A DNA stretch of 64,000 bases. Source: Bretschneidera sinensis (lineage: Eukaryota > Streptophyta > Magnoliopsida > Brassicales > Akaniaceae). The stretch is from the NCBI GenBank assembly GCA_023935145.1, contig CM043701.1:71316317-71380316 (forward strand), written 5' to 3'. A program made the position numbers and the translations under genes. Positions 44,855 through 57,041 of the stretch are shown in pieces (within the stretch, counting starts at the first letter, position 1; every line of letters starts with the position of its first letter). Under the pieces are notes generated by a model, which did not search any database, was not told the origin of the DNA, and was given only the letters and a program-made list of their open reading frames with translations.

Positions 44855-45008
44855 GGGTCCTAGTGAGTTGATCTCCATGTTCACTTATTTCTTCAGGACT
44901 AGATGGATTGTCAAGTAAAGGATTTAAAAAGTTTGACTCTGACTCTAGCACATGCTTATAAGCAAATCTACCAAAGATGTCTCTATATCTGTGTATGCAA
45001 GGTAACAA
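44855..45008 (-). pseudogene. Second Athila gag N-terminus fragment
   Basis: From ATG 45008 the minus frame gives HRYRDIFGRFAYKHVLESESNF and ends at TRTL, where homology to G2 gag stops and copia sequence begins. The same text lies at the start of G2 gag (61145-60995). It follows its own PBS and an LTR, so it is the head of a second internal region left of the G2 3' LTR. Confidence 0.75.
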
Positions 45009-45145
45009 AATAGTAAAAAAAAAATACTATAAAAAGAAAGAAGGGAAAAAGAAAAAAAATAATGCAGCAAGCTAAAAGAAGGAATGAAGTTACCGCCTTT
45101 ACAAACTGCTGAAAAGAAAAACTATCTAGCAATTCTTCTACCGTC

Positions 45146-45163
45146 TCCCTGGCAACGACGCCA
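45146..45163 (-). promoter_or_regulatory. Second tRNA-Asp-type primer-binding site
   Basis: Reads TGGCGTCGTTGCCAGGGA on the minus strand, two differences from the tRNA-Asp complement. It lies five bases below the LTR edge at 45169. Its presence beside what is otherwise the 3' LTR of G2 is unexpected. Confidence 0.8.
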
Positions 45164-45168
45164 AATTT

Positions 45169-46928
45169 TGATTACGCCCAAAGAATAACGTGGTAGTTGT
45201 AGCACAGCTTTGAGGTGTTGATTCCACAGAGAGACAAATTTAAGGAATAGTAGAAGGAACAAAGAAACTAAAGAAAAATATTAAATGATTAATGAAGAAC
45301 AAAGATTAATTTTAAATGCAAATTAAAGTGAAGCAAAGTCACTAACGAAGAAAGTACTCAAATTTTGACAACCAGTAAAGCATCAGGAATCCCTTCACAA
45401 ATCTGGTATTTTAATTATTCTTAATTCATTGAATAACTCAATTGGGAACTCAATTCCAAAAATTCCCAATCGGAAGGTGTAGATTTATAAACCAAGATTA
45501 AACCAAATGTAACCCTTTGAAAAATCATTCACCACTTTTAAAATACGTAAATTATTATCACTATTGAGAAAATCCAACGACGACAATATACTCGGGAAGC
45601 GATATTGCAGCAAAGAATTAAATCAATATAGATAAATAATTGATCCAAACATAATCAAAGAGATAATCTATTCAATAGAGAAAGCATGACTGAATCCATA
45701 AACAGAATAAATTTTATGATTATTCAGAGAAGAAAACATCACCAATGAATTGAGAATAATAAAACAAAAGAGTTTTAGTATTGAAAATCAAATACATAAA
45801 TTAAAAAATAAACAAAAATACCATCTACTATGCAAGTTCATCCCTAGTCCCACTTGAGAATTTAGTTACCCATAAATATAATGGACAACAAAAATCTCAA
45901 GGGAAAAATTAGAGCAAACATTAAAGTGCTAAATATTAAACTTTAAAACTTAAAAGAAATAAATTAAAACTAACAATACATGTAGAGAGAAATTCCACCT
46001 GCAGTTGCTGTGCAGTGCTTCCCCCAATTGGTAGCAAAATCCTCCAAATTGCACCCCTTGGTAGCAAAGCCTCCGAGATTGCACACCCATTTGATGAAGT
46101 GAAATAGGGCTTTTATAGGGGAACTCTATGAGTGCAATGTGTTTCCAATCCGATGTGGGATGTAGAATGTGTTTCTAACTGATGTGGGATTTAAGTCTTC
46201 ACATGCCCTTCAAAACTTCTGCCCACGCTGAAATCATACATAGACTTACATTTGTTTACTAAAACTGCCATAACTTTCTCTAAAAAAAATCATATTTATA
46301 AGCCATAAAATTCTCCAGAAAATAGACATTCGGATCTTTCCAAGCATATATAGCTCATCTCCTGTTTCTTCTTGAATCATTACAGTTTAATCCGCAAAAG
46401 TCACTTCTGTCACGCTGAAATCACGCACAACCTGACCTTTGTCTACTAAAACTGCTATAATTTTCTCTAGAAAAATCATATTTATGGGTCGTAAAATTTT
46501 CTAGAAAATTGACATTTGGATCTTTCCAAGCATATATGGCTCATTTCTTGGTTCTTCCTGAATCAATATAGTTTAATCCACAAAAATGACTGATCTGTAC
46601 GGAAAATTTGGCAATTTAGTGAAACTCATTTCCAAGTGCTTATAAACCTGTAAAACAACGAAAAAACAACGAAAAGTAACAAATTCCTAAGCTAAACATA
46701 TAAATAAATACTTGAGCACTATTGCGCTCGATCGCGGGTATCCTGTGCTCGATCGCAATAACAGATTCCAGCTTTTGCATTTTTTCACATTAAATCCCCA
46801 ATTTCGTTTGCAATCCTATAAAACATTAAAAATCATAGAACTAACACAAAATATCAGATTAAGACACAACTAAAGAATTAACAAATGTGAATTAAGGGGC
46901 CAAAATATGCAATATTTGGCACTCATCA
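45169..46928 (-). repeat. G2 3' long terminal repeat (also 5' LTR of a lost partner)
   Basis: 1760 bp, TGATGAGTGCC...CGTAATCA on the minus strand. It closely matches 61314-62612. The minus-strand TATA box CTATAAAA is at 46111-46118. A GCTCGATCGC word occurs twice at 46727-46765 in U3. The right edge meets the G2 3' non-coding region, the left edge meets a PBS, so it is flanked by internal sequence on both sides. Confidence 0.85.
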
Positions 46929-48274
46929 AATACCACCAAACTTACATTTTGCTAGTCCCTTAGCAAAACAAAATAAAAAAAAAAACTAAATGAAAAACAA
47001 AGAACACAAAGATAAATTCATTATTCATGGTGTCCAAAAATTTAAGTAGCACACAAAACCATGATATGCATTCATGAGCAAGCTTAAAATATAAACCCAT
47101 CTTCGCAATGAATAGGAATTTTAAAATCTAATTACTTACAAGAGGCTGGCTAAGGCATCACAAGCTCGAATCCATGTAAAGTGAACTAGCACATAAAAAT
47201 GAAACTTCCAAATAACTCCAATGTATAATGTCTTCATGTCTCAAGATTCACCGAATTTCCCATCAGAATGAACAATAATGGCATAGTTTTATTTCCTTCT
47301 TTCTTTTATTATGAGGCTCACCATGTTTAGTTCCCTTAAGCTTTCTAATTGACCCATGTAGCGAGTGTTGAGTCAATGACTCCCAAACTAGATGGTTTTA
47401 AGGCAATAAGTATAAAGACACCCCTAAGGACTTACTAACTCGAGTAAAAAAGGCTATGAAACTAGCAAAATTCTCACTTTTTGATGTTAACACTCACTGC
47501 TTACTGAGGCAGGAGGTCCAGTTACTCAGTGGAAAGTTTGTCAATGATCATCATGAGCAAAATTCTCACATTTTGATGTGAACACTCACTGCTTACTAAG
47601 GCAAAAAGTCCAGTTACTCAGTGGAAAGTTTGTCAATGATCATTATGAGCATTTTTTTTACTTCTCTATGCCAAAGTGTCCATCCAACAAGTCATCCAGA
47701 ATCAGCTAAACCATGAAAACATACACATTAAAATCACATATCGTACCTAACACGATTATATGCTAATGTGGTTGTGTTAGATTAGATCAAATATGTGAAT
47801 TCTCAAATGCCTAAAGTAAGTAACTAAACTTTAAAATTCTATCATCAGAGCATGTGTTCACAATTTTAAGCTTTCCAATGAAATCACATCACAATATTGT
47901 TTAGATCAACCAAAATTTCAAAACAATCATGAATATGCATTTATCTTTTCAATAATATATATAAAAAAAACTGGGACAAAGTGTGTGTGACTGTGTCTCC
48001 CATACCCCCAAACTTAAAGTACACAATGTCCCCAATGTGTGAATAAGATGGAAAGAGCTAACCTGGGAGATGGAGAATTAGCTAAACTGGCATGGCTCAT
48101 AGCACACCCTCAAACTTGAATTGATGCACACACTGTCCTTAAAAAAGAAATACCAAAGTAAGACTGGAAAACAAAAAAAAAAATTTAAAAATAAACAATA
48201 ATATGAAATATGAAAAAAAACAATAAAAACAAAACAAATAAAGAAAGAAAAAAAAACATACCAGTGTGGTGTGG
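46929..48274 (-). other. G2 3' non-coding region with a 92-bp duplication
   Basis: No long frame between integrase and the 3' LTR. A 92-bp unit (AGCAAAATTCTCAC...GATCATCATG) is tandemly duplicated at 47464-47555 and 47556-47647. Purine-rich text next to 46928 (AGTTTGGTGGTATT on the minus strand) is the probable polypurine tract for plus-strand priming. Confidence 0.7.
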
Positions 48275-49300
48275 TCATGGTTGATAGACTGGATCCATAA
48301 GTGGAATGTCTTCTACTTTTGGACCTTGCCTATCAATTAATACTTTAAGGTGTTGACCATTTACTTTAAAGATCCGACCATCCTTAGGGTCCTCTATTTC
48401 TACCATCCCATTTGCAAAAACATTCTTCACTACAAAAAGGCCGGTCCACCTAGACCGAAGTTTTCCTGGGTGCTTATGGAGTCTAGAATCATATAAGAAC
48501 ACTCGATCATTAGGCTTAAACATTTTTCTTAAAATATTTTTATCATGAAATGCTTTTATTTTAGCTTTATAGATTCTAGAGTTCTCATAAGCATCATTTC
48601 TCAACTCCTCTAACTCATTCAACTAAAATTTTCTAAGCTTACCTGTTTCTTCCATATCAAAATTGAAATGCTTGATGGTCTAATAAGCTCGATGCTCGAG
48701 CTTCACAGGTAAGTGGCAAGGCTTTTCAAAAACAAGCCTATAAGGTGACATATCTAAGGGAGTTTTGAAAGTTATATGGTAGGCCCGAAGCGCATCAACT
48801 AGTTTCAAAGACCAATCTTTGCGATATGGGTTGATTATTTTTTCTAAAATTTGCTTAATTTCCCTGTTTGCAAGTTCTACCTGTCCACTTGTCTGGGGGT
48901 GGTAGGTAGTAGAGATCTTATGCACCACCCCATATTTTTTCATCAAAACTTCAAAAGAACGGTTGGAGAAATGCGTACCCCGGTCACTAATGATAGCACG
49001 TGGTGTACCAAATCGAGATAACACATTTTCTTTGAGAAATTTAATTATCATCTTATTATCATTGCTCCTGCAAGCTGCTGCCTCTACCCATTTTGACACA
49101 TAATCTACTACCATAATAATATATTGATATCCAAAAGAATGAGGGAATGGTCCCATAAAATCAATGGTCCAACAATAAAAAATTTCAATTACTAAAATTG
49201 GATTTAAGGACATCATATGATGATGAGACATAACTCATAACTTTTGACACTTTTCACATGAGCGAAAATAGATGTTTGCATCCTTCAACAAGGTGGGCTA
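48275..49300 (-). pseudogene. G2 integrase
   Basis: The zinc-binding text lies upstream (EFCHSQACGGHF near 49350). The DDE core reads [20 protein letters not shown] and ELANREIKQ, all three acidic residues kept. The C-terminal part has KPNDRVFLYDSRLHKHPGKLRSRW. Only a stop near 48640 and another near 49230 break it, so this is the best-kept domain of the element. It would insert the cDNA into chromatin. Confidence 0.85.
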
Positions 49301-50249
49301 ATAAAATCCACACTGCAGAATTTTTGTAGCAGTTTTCTTCATTGAAAAGTGACCTCCACAAGCTTGGGAGTGACAAAATTCCAAGACGCTAGCAATCTCT
49401 TCATCAAGGATGAAACGCCTTAAAATTTGATCAGAGCAGTATTTGAAAAGAAAAGAGTCCTCCCAATAGAAATTGCATACTTCAGTCATGAACTTCCTCT
49501 TGTCCTGAGCGCTCCAATCCACCAGTATCTCACCTGCAGCCAAATAATTCATAACATGAGCAAACCATGGTAGAGAGGTAATAGAAAGTAAATGCTCATC
49601 GGGAAAATCATCCCTGATTGGCAGGTGGTCAGAGGTGTCCTCAAATGTGAGCCTCAAGAGATGGTCAGCCACTACATTCTCTACTCCTTTCTTATCTTTG
49701 ATGGTGATGCCAAATTCCTGCAAAAGTAAAATCCACCGCATTAGTCGCGCCTTAGCATCCTTTTTTGTAAGAAGGTACTTAAGGGCTGCATGATCTGTGA
49801 AAATAATAACAGAAGAACCAATCAAGTAAGCACGAAACTTATCCAAAACAAACACTATAGCTAGCAACTCTTTTTTCAGTGGTGGAGTAATTCATCTGAG
49901 CACTATTTAGAGTTCTACTAGCATAGTAAATGACAAAAGGCTTCCTCTCCTTTCGCTGTCCAAGAACAGCACCTACAGCAAAGTTACTAGCATCACACAT
50001 AATCTCAAAAGGTGAAGTCCAATCAGGTGACTGCATTATGGGTGCTGAGGTAAGCTTACCAATTAGTGTTTTAAAGGCCTCTTGACAAGCTTATGTCCAC
50101 TCAAATGGGGAATCTTTAGCTAGGAGGTCACTTAGTGGTCTAGATATGGTGGAAAAATTATGTATGAACCTTCTATAAAAGCCTGCATGACCAAGAAAGG
50201 ATCTCACATCCTTTACTGTCCTAGGTGTAGGCAACTTAGAGATAAATTC
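49301..50249 (-). pseudogene. G2 RNase H and end of reverse transcriptase
   Basis: RT connection text ([34 protein letters not shown]) begins directly at the C5 insertion point. RNase H follows with [25 protein letters not shown] and [24 protein letters not shown] frameshift near 49860 and a stop near 50090 are present. The linker ADHLLRLTFEDTSDHLPIRDDF leads to integrase. Confidence 0.85.
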
Positions 50250-51152
50250 TGTTGGGAAACCACCTTGGATGATGCCTAGGAGGTGATCTTCCAAACACCC
50301 AAGTTTGGAGTGACTTGTATAAGAAAAGAAACAACAACCAATCAAAGCAAGAAAGAAAAGAACACAAGAAATTTGTTGACGAGGTTCGACAATATGCCTA
50401 CGTCCCCATGAGCTCCTCCGAGCTCTCTACACTATCTTATCAATGGAGTTCTTTACAATCAACGACACCCTTCCAAGAACTCACAGATTCTTGAAGAACA
50501 AAAGAAGAAGAAGAAGAAGAAGAAGAAGAAGAAAGTGATAAGAACTAACCCTGGAATTTTCCCAAGAAAATTTCCCTTACAAGCCCTTGAATCCCTTTCT
50601 ATTCTACTCTCTCTTTCTAAACAACCAGCCTCTCTACAGAATCTCTATTGAGTTTAGTGTCTTTGCGCTCTTACAATTGATCTCACTTTCAATCATAAGT
50701 TATTCCTCACACTTCTTGTTGGAGATTATAGCTAGGTGACTCTTTATATAGTGCACCAACTTCTTGACCAATCTTGAGGGTCAATATCCACCCTTAGATC
50801 TTAAAGACCAATCAACCTTAGCCCTCCATCAATCCTAAATAATATTGTGAATTTTGAACATACCTCACGCACCTAACAAAAGGCTGAACCAAATGAACCA
50901 TGCGTACCTTCAAGCCGTGGCCTTGATCAGGGCAAGCCGCGGCCTGAAGAAGGGCTGAAGCATCTCTTCTTGTCACCTTTCTGGGCACCGCGGCCTGGGG
51001 GAGTCTGTGCCATGGCGCACACTAGTGTTGAGCCTCCTCCATGCTGGGTGCCACGGCCTAGAAAGAGTTAAGTCGTAGCCTAACCTGGTGTGCACACATT
51101 CTTTAACATGTTGATATTCTTCTCCTATTTAAACCTTAGACAAACTCCAACA
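50250..51152 (-). repeat. C5 3' long terminal repeat
   Basis: 903 bp, TGTTGGAGTTTG...CCCAACA on the minus strand. The TATA box TATATAAA is at 50743-50750. U3 at 50926-51085 has five CCGCGGCC variants. A (GAA)n run of about nine units lies at 50504-50533. The polypurine tract AAAGGTAGAGAT adjoins at 51153-51164. Confidence 0.9.
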
Positions 51153-51224
51153 ATCTCTACCTTTGTCTAGGCGTTTAAACCCGAACCCATTGTGCAGAGA
51201 ACTTAGTATCCAAACTCATCTTGA

Positions 51225-52740
51225 GTCACCATATCAACCGACTCTAATCCTAAGAAGTCCAAAGCAATGATTGAACTTTCTTAGAGGTAGAACTTTGGTA
51301 CCTAAATCCGCAGGGTTTTCTTCTGTGGCCACCTTGTCCACATGAATGCATCATTCTATAACGTTTTCCCAAATAAAATGGTACCGAACATCCATGTGCT
51401 TTGTCCTCTCATAGAACACCAGATTCTTACACAAATGCAATGCACTTTGGCTATCCAAATACACCACAACCTGCTCCTCTAGTACCTTCAACTCTTCCAG
51501 TAACCCTTTGCACCACATAGCCTCCTTGATGGCTTCCGTAGCCACTATGTACTCAGCCTTGGTTGTTGAGAGTGCTACCACCAGCTACAACTGAGCTTCC
51601 AACTTACACAACATCCGTTTAAGTTGAAGAAGTAGGAAGTAATCGATCTTCTTTTATCCCGGTCTGCTCCATAGTCCGAATTAGCATAACCCTCAAGACA
51701 GATGGACTTACCCCTCTTCTCATAAATCAGCCCCACATCTGGGCTTCCCTTCAAGTACCTCAGCAACCACTTTATCCCAAGCCAATGCTCCTTTCCATGA
51801 TTACTCATAAACTTGCTGAGAACACTTATTATATGAGCAATATCAGGTCTAGTGCTTACCATGGTGAATATTACAGATCCAACTGCACTAGAGTAAGGGA
51901 CTTTTTCCATTTCTTTTTTCTCCTCATCCGATCTTGGACGTTGATCGCTGCAGAACTTGAAATGACCAGCAAGGGGAACCTTCACTGGTTTGCTATCTTC
52001 CAGAGAGAACTTAGATATCATCTTCTCTATGTAGGAAGTTTGAGAGATCTTCAATATGTTTCTCTCCCTTTCCTTTATTATACACATCCCAAGGATCTTC
52101 TGTGCATGGCCAAGATCCTTCATCTCAAACTACTCACTGAGTTGAGCCTTTAATTTTCTTATCCTCTCTATGCTGCTCCTAACCAGCAACATATCATCAA
52201 CATAGATCAGGATGATCACACTTCCTCCACCTTGTGCCTCTTGTAATACAAGCACGAATCATAGTAGCTTTTCATGAAACCCAGGCTGGTTACAAAGGAA
52301 TCGAACCTCTTATTCTTTTGCTGAGGTGATTGCTTCAGGCCATATAGAGATTTCTTCAGTTGGCACACCAAATCTCCATGCCTTCCTTCCTCAAAGCCTT
52401 CGAGTTGCCTCATGTAGATGGTCTCATCAAGCTTTCCATGTAAGAACACTGTCTTTACATCCATTTGCTCGATTTCTTAATTGAATTGGACCACCATTTC
52501 CAATACTATCTGTATCGTCTTGTACTTCACAACCGGTGAGAATATTTTGGTGAAATCTATGCCTTCTTTTTGTGTGAACCCCTTCGCCACCAGCCTAGCT
52601 TTATACTGGACTTCATCCCTTGGAGTGTTCCATTCTTTTATCTTGTAGATCCATCTACAATCCATAATTCTCTGTTTTTCTGGTTTGGGCACCAATTCCC
52701 AAGAGTTGTTCTTCATCAAAGAATCCATTTCTTCCTCCAG
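51225..52740 (-). pseudogene. C5 reverse transcriptase and RNase H
   Basis: [48 protein letters not shown], the catalytic ILIYVDDML near 52200, HAQKILGMCI. Connection text: SSAVGSVIFTMVSTRPDIAH. RNase H: SKAEY-like TTKAEYIVATEA, YLDSQSALHLCKN, RTKHMDVRYHFI. The frame breaks at about 52470, 52200 and 51578, and near the C-terminus at 51350. Confidence 0.85.
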
Positions 52741-52806
52741 AGCTAGCTACCACTTTTATGACTCCTTATATTCCATGGCATCCATGTAAGTTTTTGGTTT
52801 AACCTC

Positions 52807-53959
52807 TCATTCTATCCAAGGAGCTGCTACATTAGCATCTGCAAACCCATGTCTCAAAGGTGGTCTAACCACCCTCATTTCCTGGTCCCTTGTGAGTTGG
52901 TAGTCATTCAGACTTACTGCATCATCCCTTTCCAGTTCAGCCTCCTCTTGAGTGTCCAGAGCTTGGCTTTCATCAATGGACTCTAGCTGGTCTGAACCCT
53001 CTTGCCTTCCTTGCTCTACCTGAACTAAATTCTCCTTGATGCTATGCTTCACAAATTCTGGACTAGTTTGCTCACTATCCCCTACAGGGTTAGTTTTCTC
53101 TAAGTAGAGAAATAACAATTCATTAAAAATAACATCTCTACTTATTATGAGTTTCATTCCTTTTGGTTCTAAGGACCACAACCTATACCCCTTAACCCCA
53201 TCATCATACCCTAGAAACACACATTTTCTAGACATTGGGTTAAGTTTATCATCCTTTTGATGTGTGTATGTAGCACATCCAAAAGTCTTAAGGTTTTTCA
53301 ACTCATGGGGTTTTCCACTCCACATCTCTATGAAAGTCTTAAGGTCTAAAGCCCTAAAGGGTGATCTATTTACCAAGTATGCAGTAGTAGACACATTTTC
53401 CCCTAAAAATATTTTGGTAAACCGGACCCAATTAACATTCACCTAACCTTTTCCATAAGAGTTCTATTCATCCTTTCAGCAACTCTATTTTGCTGAGGGG
53501 TTTTCACAACTGTTCTATGTCTTAGAATGCCATTTAATTCACAGAATTGATCAAAATCCTTATTAAAAAATTCTAAGCCTTTATCGGTTCTTAACACCTT
53601 AAGAACCCTGCCCGTTTGAGTCTCCAACAACTTTTTCCACACTACAAATTTATTCCAAGCATTCGATTTATTTTTAAGCAAATAAACCCAAACCATTCTT
53701 GAATAATCATCAATTAAAGACAAAATGTAACGATTACCTCCCTGTGTTGGTGTCCTTGCTGGTCCCCAAAGATCCGCATGGATGTAGTTAAGAATCCCCT
53801 TAGACTTGTGCACTCCGGTGTTGAAGCTGACCCGATTTTGCTTCTCGAGAATGCAACTGTCGTAGAAATCAAGTTTCTCTACTTTGTCACCACCAAGTAG
53901 ACCATTCTTGTTAAGAACTTGTAGGCCCTTTTCGCTCATATATCCCAAGCGAGTGTGCC
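52807..53959 (-). pseudogene. C5 integrase
   Basis: Core DDE residues are visible: YIHADLWGP, LRTDKGLEF and PQQNRVAERMNRTL. These are followed by TAYLVNRSPFRAL, LKTFGCATYTHQ and CVFLGYDDGVKGYRLW. A stop at about 53440 and another near 52800 break it. The GAG-pre-integrase zinc region (TRLGYMSEKGLQ) starts right at the edge of the inserted gypsy LTR; its other half lies at 55567 and above. Confidence 0.85.
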
Positions 53960-55566
53960 TGATGAGAGTCATAAAATGCGTCTAAACAATACTTAATTGT
54001 TAGCATTTTAGGGTTGACTTCGGTCATAATCGCACTTTTGCATGTTAATAACTCTAAAGTGATATTCATAAATCATTGACTGAATTCAATGCATTTTTCA
54101 GGTGCTTTGAGTCCAAAAGAGATGACAAAGCGATCCATGTTTAAGCGCCAAAAGATCTTGGGTGTCGGTGTTCGTTTTTGTCCAAGGTTTAGACATATCC
54201 AAACATGATTCAAAGATGGTTAAAGTCTAAACCAAGGTTGGAGTAATAAAGTACAGTAAGTTAAAAGACTGCACACAAGTGTGTGCATCACTTTGGAGCA
54301 AGGTAAGGGTAGGCACACCACTTGGGAAGGAGTTTCACTAAATTACCAGAATTGCCCATACAGATCAATCATCTTTGCAGATTAAACTGTATTGATGCAG
54401 GAAGAACCAGAAGATGAGCCATATATACTTAGAAATATCCAGAAGTCTATTTTCTAGAGAATTTTACGGTTCATAAAAAGGATTTTTCTAGAAAAAGTTA
54501 TGACAGTTTTAGTAGACACAGGTCAGGCCTCTAGAACAGCATCCACCTAGCGCCGCGCCCGTCATTTTCCAGCACTGCACCCTCACTTTCCAGCATTGCA
54601 CCTCTCACTTTCCAGCGACCACTCGCTCCAAGACCAAATTAGGGCTGCACAATGACATTTTCTGGACCAAAATGCCCCTAACTACTTGTGATCTATAAAT
54701 TTATGCTTAAGGAGTGTGCAACCAGCATTATTAAGCAAGGAAAGAGGGATCCAAGGGATCCAAATCCAAAAATTCTTCAAAGTATTCTTTGGCTGGAAAT
54801 CAAGGGGAGAGCATCCATATCGTTCTTCCACCTTGAGCTCCATGGCCAACTAATCATCAAAGAAGGGAAAGGGATGAATTCTTAAGGTTTTGTTGTTCCT
54901 TATTTCATGTTCTTGATTCATTTGTACGGATTTATTGTTGAATATTGTTTGTGATTTATTCATTGATTAAACATGAAGAATTTAGGTTCATGTGATATTT
55001 GAATTTATGTTCTTTGTATCTTAGATTTTCTGAACCCGGTGATTGCATGCTCCTCCCCCATATAAGTCTAGTTATGCTCTTTTTATGTGATGTTGTTTGG
55101 ACGTGATTGATTCCGGTAGATTTATCTTATTGATTGTCCATTACTGTGATATTGTCATTGCGATATGTTGTCGTTTCTTGATAATCTTTAAGATCGGTCA
55201 TATGTGCTTAAATCGAAATCAATGAGTGATTTGTAGCAATTACGTTAGATTATAAATGTGCTTGATTGAATATTTTCCGATTGCTTGTTTGGGATGTGAA
55301 ACTTGCAATCGAGATAAAAACAATTGAATCAAGAGTGGAACAAGGCAACGAACCTAAGGAGGATTCCCGGAACCTTGTTATTTCTTATTTATATTTCATT
55401 ATATTTACACAACTTTTCACACAATCAAAACTTATAGTTTATCATTTAACTTTTATCGTTCGTGTCAAAGTTCATACATTTTTCCTTTGTATTTAACTTA
55501 TTTCCCTGTGGAATCGACACCCCAAAGCCATGCTATAATAACTGTGTTATACTTTGGGCGTAATCA
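53960..55566 (+). mobile_element. Solo LTR of an Athila-like gypsy element, nested in C5
   Basis: 1607 bp, TGATGAGAG...GCGTAATCA on the plus strand. The flanks GTGCC (53955-53959) and GTGCT (55567-55571) form a 5-bp target duplication with one change. It shares its ends and several inner blocks with the G1 LTR and parts of the G2 LTR (AAGATGAGCCATATATACTT near 54411). A candidate TATA box TATAAAT lies at 54694-54700. No internal region, so it is the product of recombination between two LTRs. Confidence 0.9.
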
Positions 55567-56025
55567 GTGCTAAAGGGCTGCTTTATCCATCTCAGCCATC
55601 AAGCTTGCTGCTTGATCCTTGATTTCTGTCTCACCGATCATCTCATAAAGTCCATCTTTGATTGCTGCTTTGATCACCATCAAAGAACCCTTGGTTACCT
55701 TGATCTTTCCTCCCTCAGTTTTGTATGTATACCCCATGGAATCCAGCTGCCCCAATGAGATCAAATTCCTCCTCATATCTGGGAGAAACCTTACATTTCG
55801 CAGCAGCCTTGTGACTCCATCAAACATCCTCAACTGGATGTCTCCTATCCCCCTCACTTGGTAAGAATTGTCATTCCCCAAGAAAACTCTTCCATCATTG
55901 GTCTCCTTGAAATTCTTGAACCATTCCTTATGAGGGCACATGTGATAAGTGCACCTGGAATCCAGAATCCATTTCTCGCTGCATTGCCTCATGCTCACAT
56001 TTTAGCACACAACAAGAACATCATC
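55567..56025 (-). pseudogene. C5 protease
   Basis: The catalytic motif reads WILDSRCTYHMC, with Gly of the D-S/T-G triad changed to Arg, so it should be inactive. GNDNSYQVRGIGDIQLRMFDG, FLPDMRRNLISLGQLDSMGY and KGSLMVIKA follow. The frame runs to the edge of the solo LTR. Upstream it is preceded by an in-frame stop that separates it from gag. Confidence 0.85.
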
Positions 56026-56859
56026 TTACTGTTCTCCTTTGGCAACCGAAGCCTCTCCATTATTGGTATTTCTTCTCCCTCTCTCATCCCACAATTTATT
56101 CCTGCAATCTTTCTTGAAGTGACCCTCCTTGTTGCAGTAGAAGCACCTCTTTCCTCCAAATGTTGGTTTGACATGTGCTCTCCCATGGCTCTGCCCTCTA
56201 CCCTTTGATTTCTCCCGATAGTTGCCATGGTTGCTACTGCCATTCCGAGTTGCTGGCCTTCCTCTAATGATCAGCCCTTTTCCACTTGATGCTTCCCTCA
56301 TCTTGGCTTTGAAATCATGAGCCCTTATAGCATTGATCACAATTTCCTTGGTTAGTGTATCTCTTCCATATTCAATAGCATTAATCAAACTCTCAAAACA
56401 ATCAGGAAGAGAATTTAACAAAATAACAGCCAATTGTTCATCCGGGAATTTAATACTACAACTAGCCAAATCTTGAACTAGTTTGTTAAACACATCAAGA
56501 TTATCTTGCAACTCTTTATTAGGATCCATTTTAAAAGCAAAGATTCTTTTAAGAAGATAAATCTTGTTAGGGAGAGTTTTGCTAAGAAACAACTCATCTA
56601 GTTTCTTCCATATGACAGCAGGATATTTCGAGTCTCCGCACTCCCTTGTGACGCTATCTGATATGTGCAAGAAAATGGTGATGTGTGCCATCTTCTTCAT
56701 CTCAATCCGCTGGTCCTCCGCGATACTTGCTGAAAAAGCATCATCTTCTCCAATAGCCAAGTCCACCTTCTGTTGCATAAGAACAACCTTGATCTTCCGC
56801 TTCCACAGGGAAAAATCTCCCTTTCCATCAAACTTCTCAACAACAAAATTTGAACCCAT
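56026..56859 (-). CDS. C5 gag polyprotein
   Basis: ATG at 56859 (MGSNFVVEKFDGKGDF); about 277 residues in one open frame. UBN2-type text: WKKLDELFLSKTLPNKIYLL, LQDNLDVFNKLVQDLAS, LLNSLPDCFESL. CCHC knuckle CFYCNKEGHFKKDC near residue 235. Ends VAKGEQ and stop, immediately before the protease frame. The frame also continues upstream of this ATG to 56967, but MGSNF is the start used in related elements and in C4. It is the only intact retroelement ORF in this block. Confidence 0.75.
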   Translation of the reverse strand: MGSNFVVEKFDGKGDFSLWKRKIKVVLMQQKVDLAIGEDDAFSASIAEDQRIEMKKMAHITIFLHISDSVTRECGDSKYPAVIWKKLDELFLSKTLPNKIYLLKRIFAFKMDPNKELQDNLDVFNKLVQDLASCSIKFPDEQLAVILLNSLPDCFESLINAIEYGRDTLTKEIVINAIRAHDFKAKMREASSGKGLIIRGRPATRNGSSNHGNYREKSKGRGQSHGRAHVKPTFGGKRCFYCNKEGHFKKDCRNKLWDERGRRNTNNGEASVAKGEQ

Positions 56860-57041
56860 CTTGCGGAGATGATCCCAGATTTGTGTAGCACCCAGAAATG
56901 CTTTCCAACTTCTTCTAAACCTCAAGAACACAATATGATCTTGATCTTTACTCCGTTCTTGAATCACCCAAGAAGTTTGTTATTTGATTCTTGGAGTCTT
57001 GCTCCGATACCTTTTGTTCTTGCTTTGATACCCAGTTGTGC

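Noticed and set aside
50504..50533. GAA repeat as an independent microsatellite locus
   Set aside because: It is part of the C5 LTR and occurs with a different length at 57308-57331; listed within the LTR entries instead.
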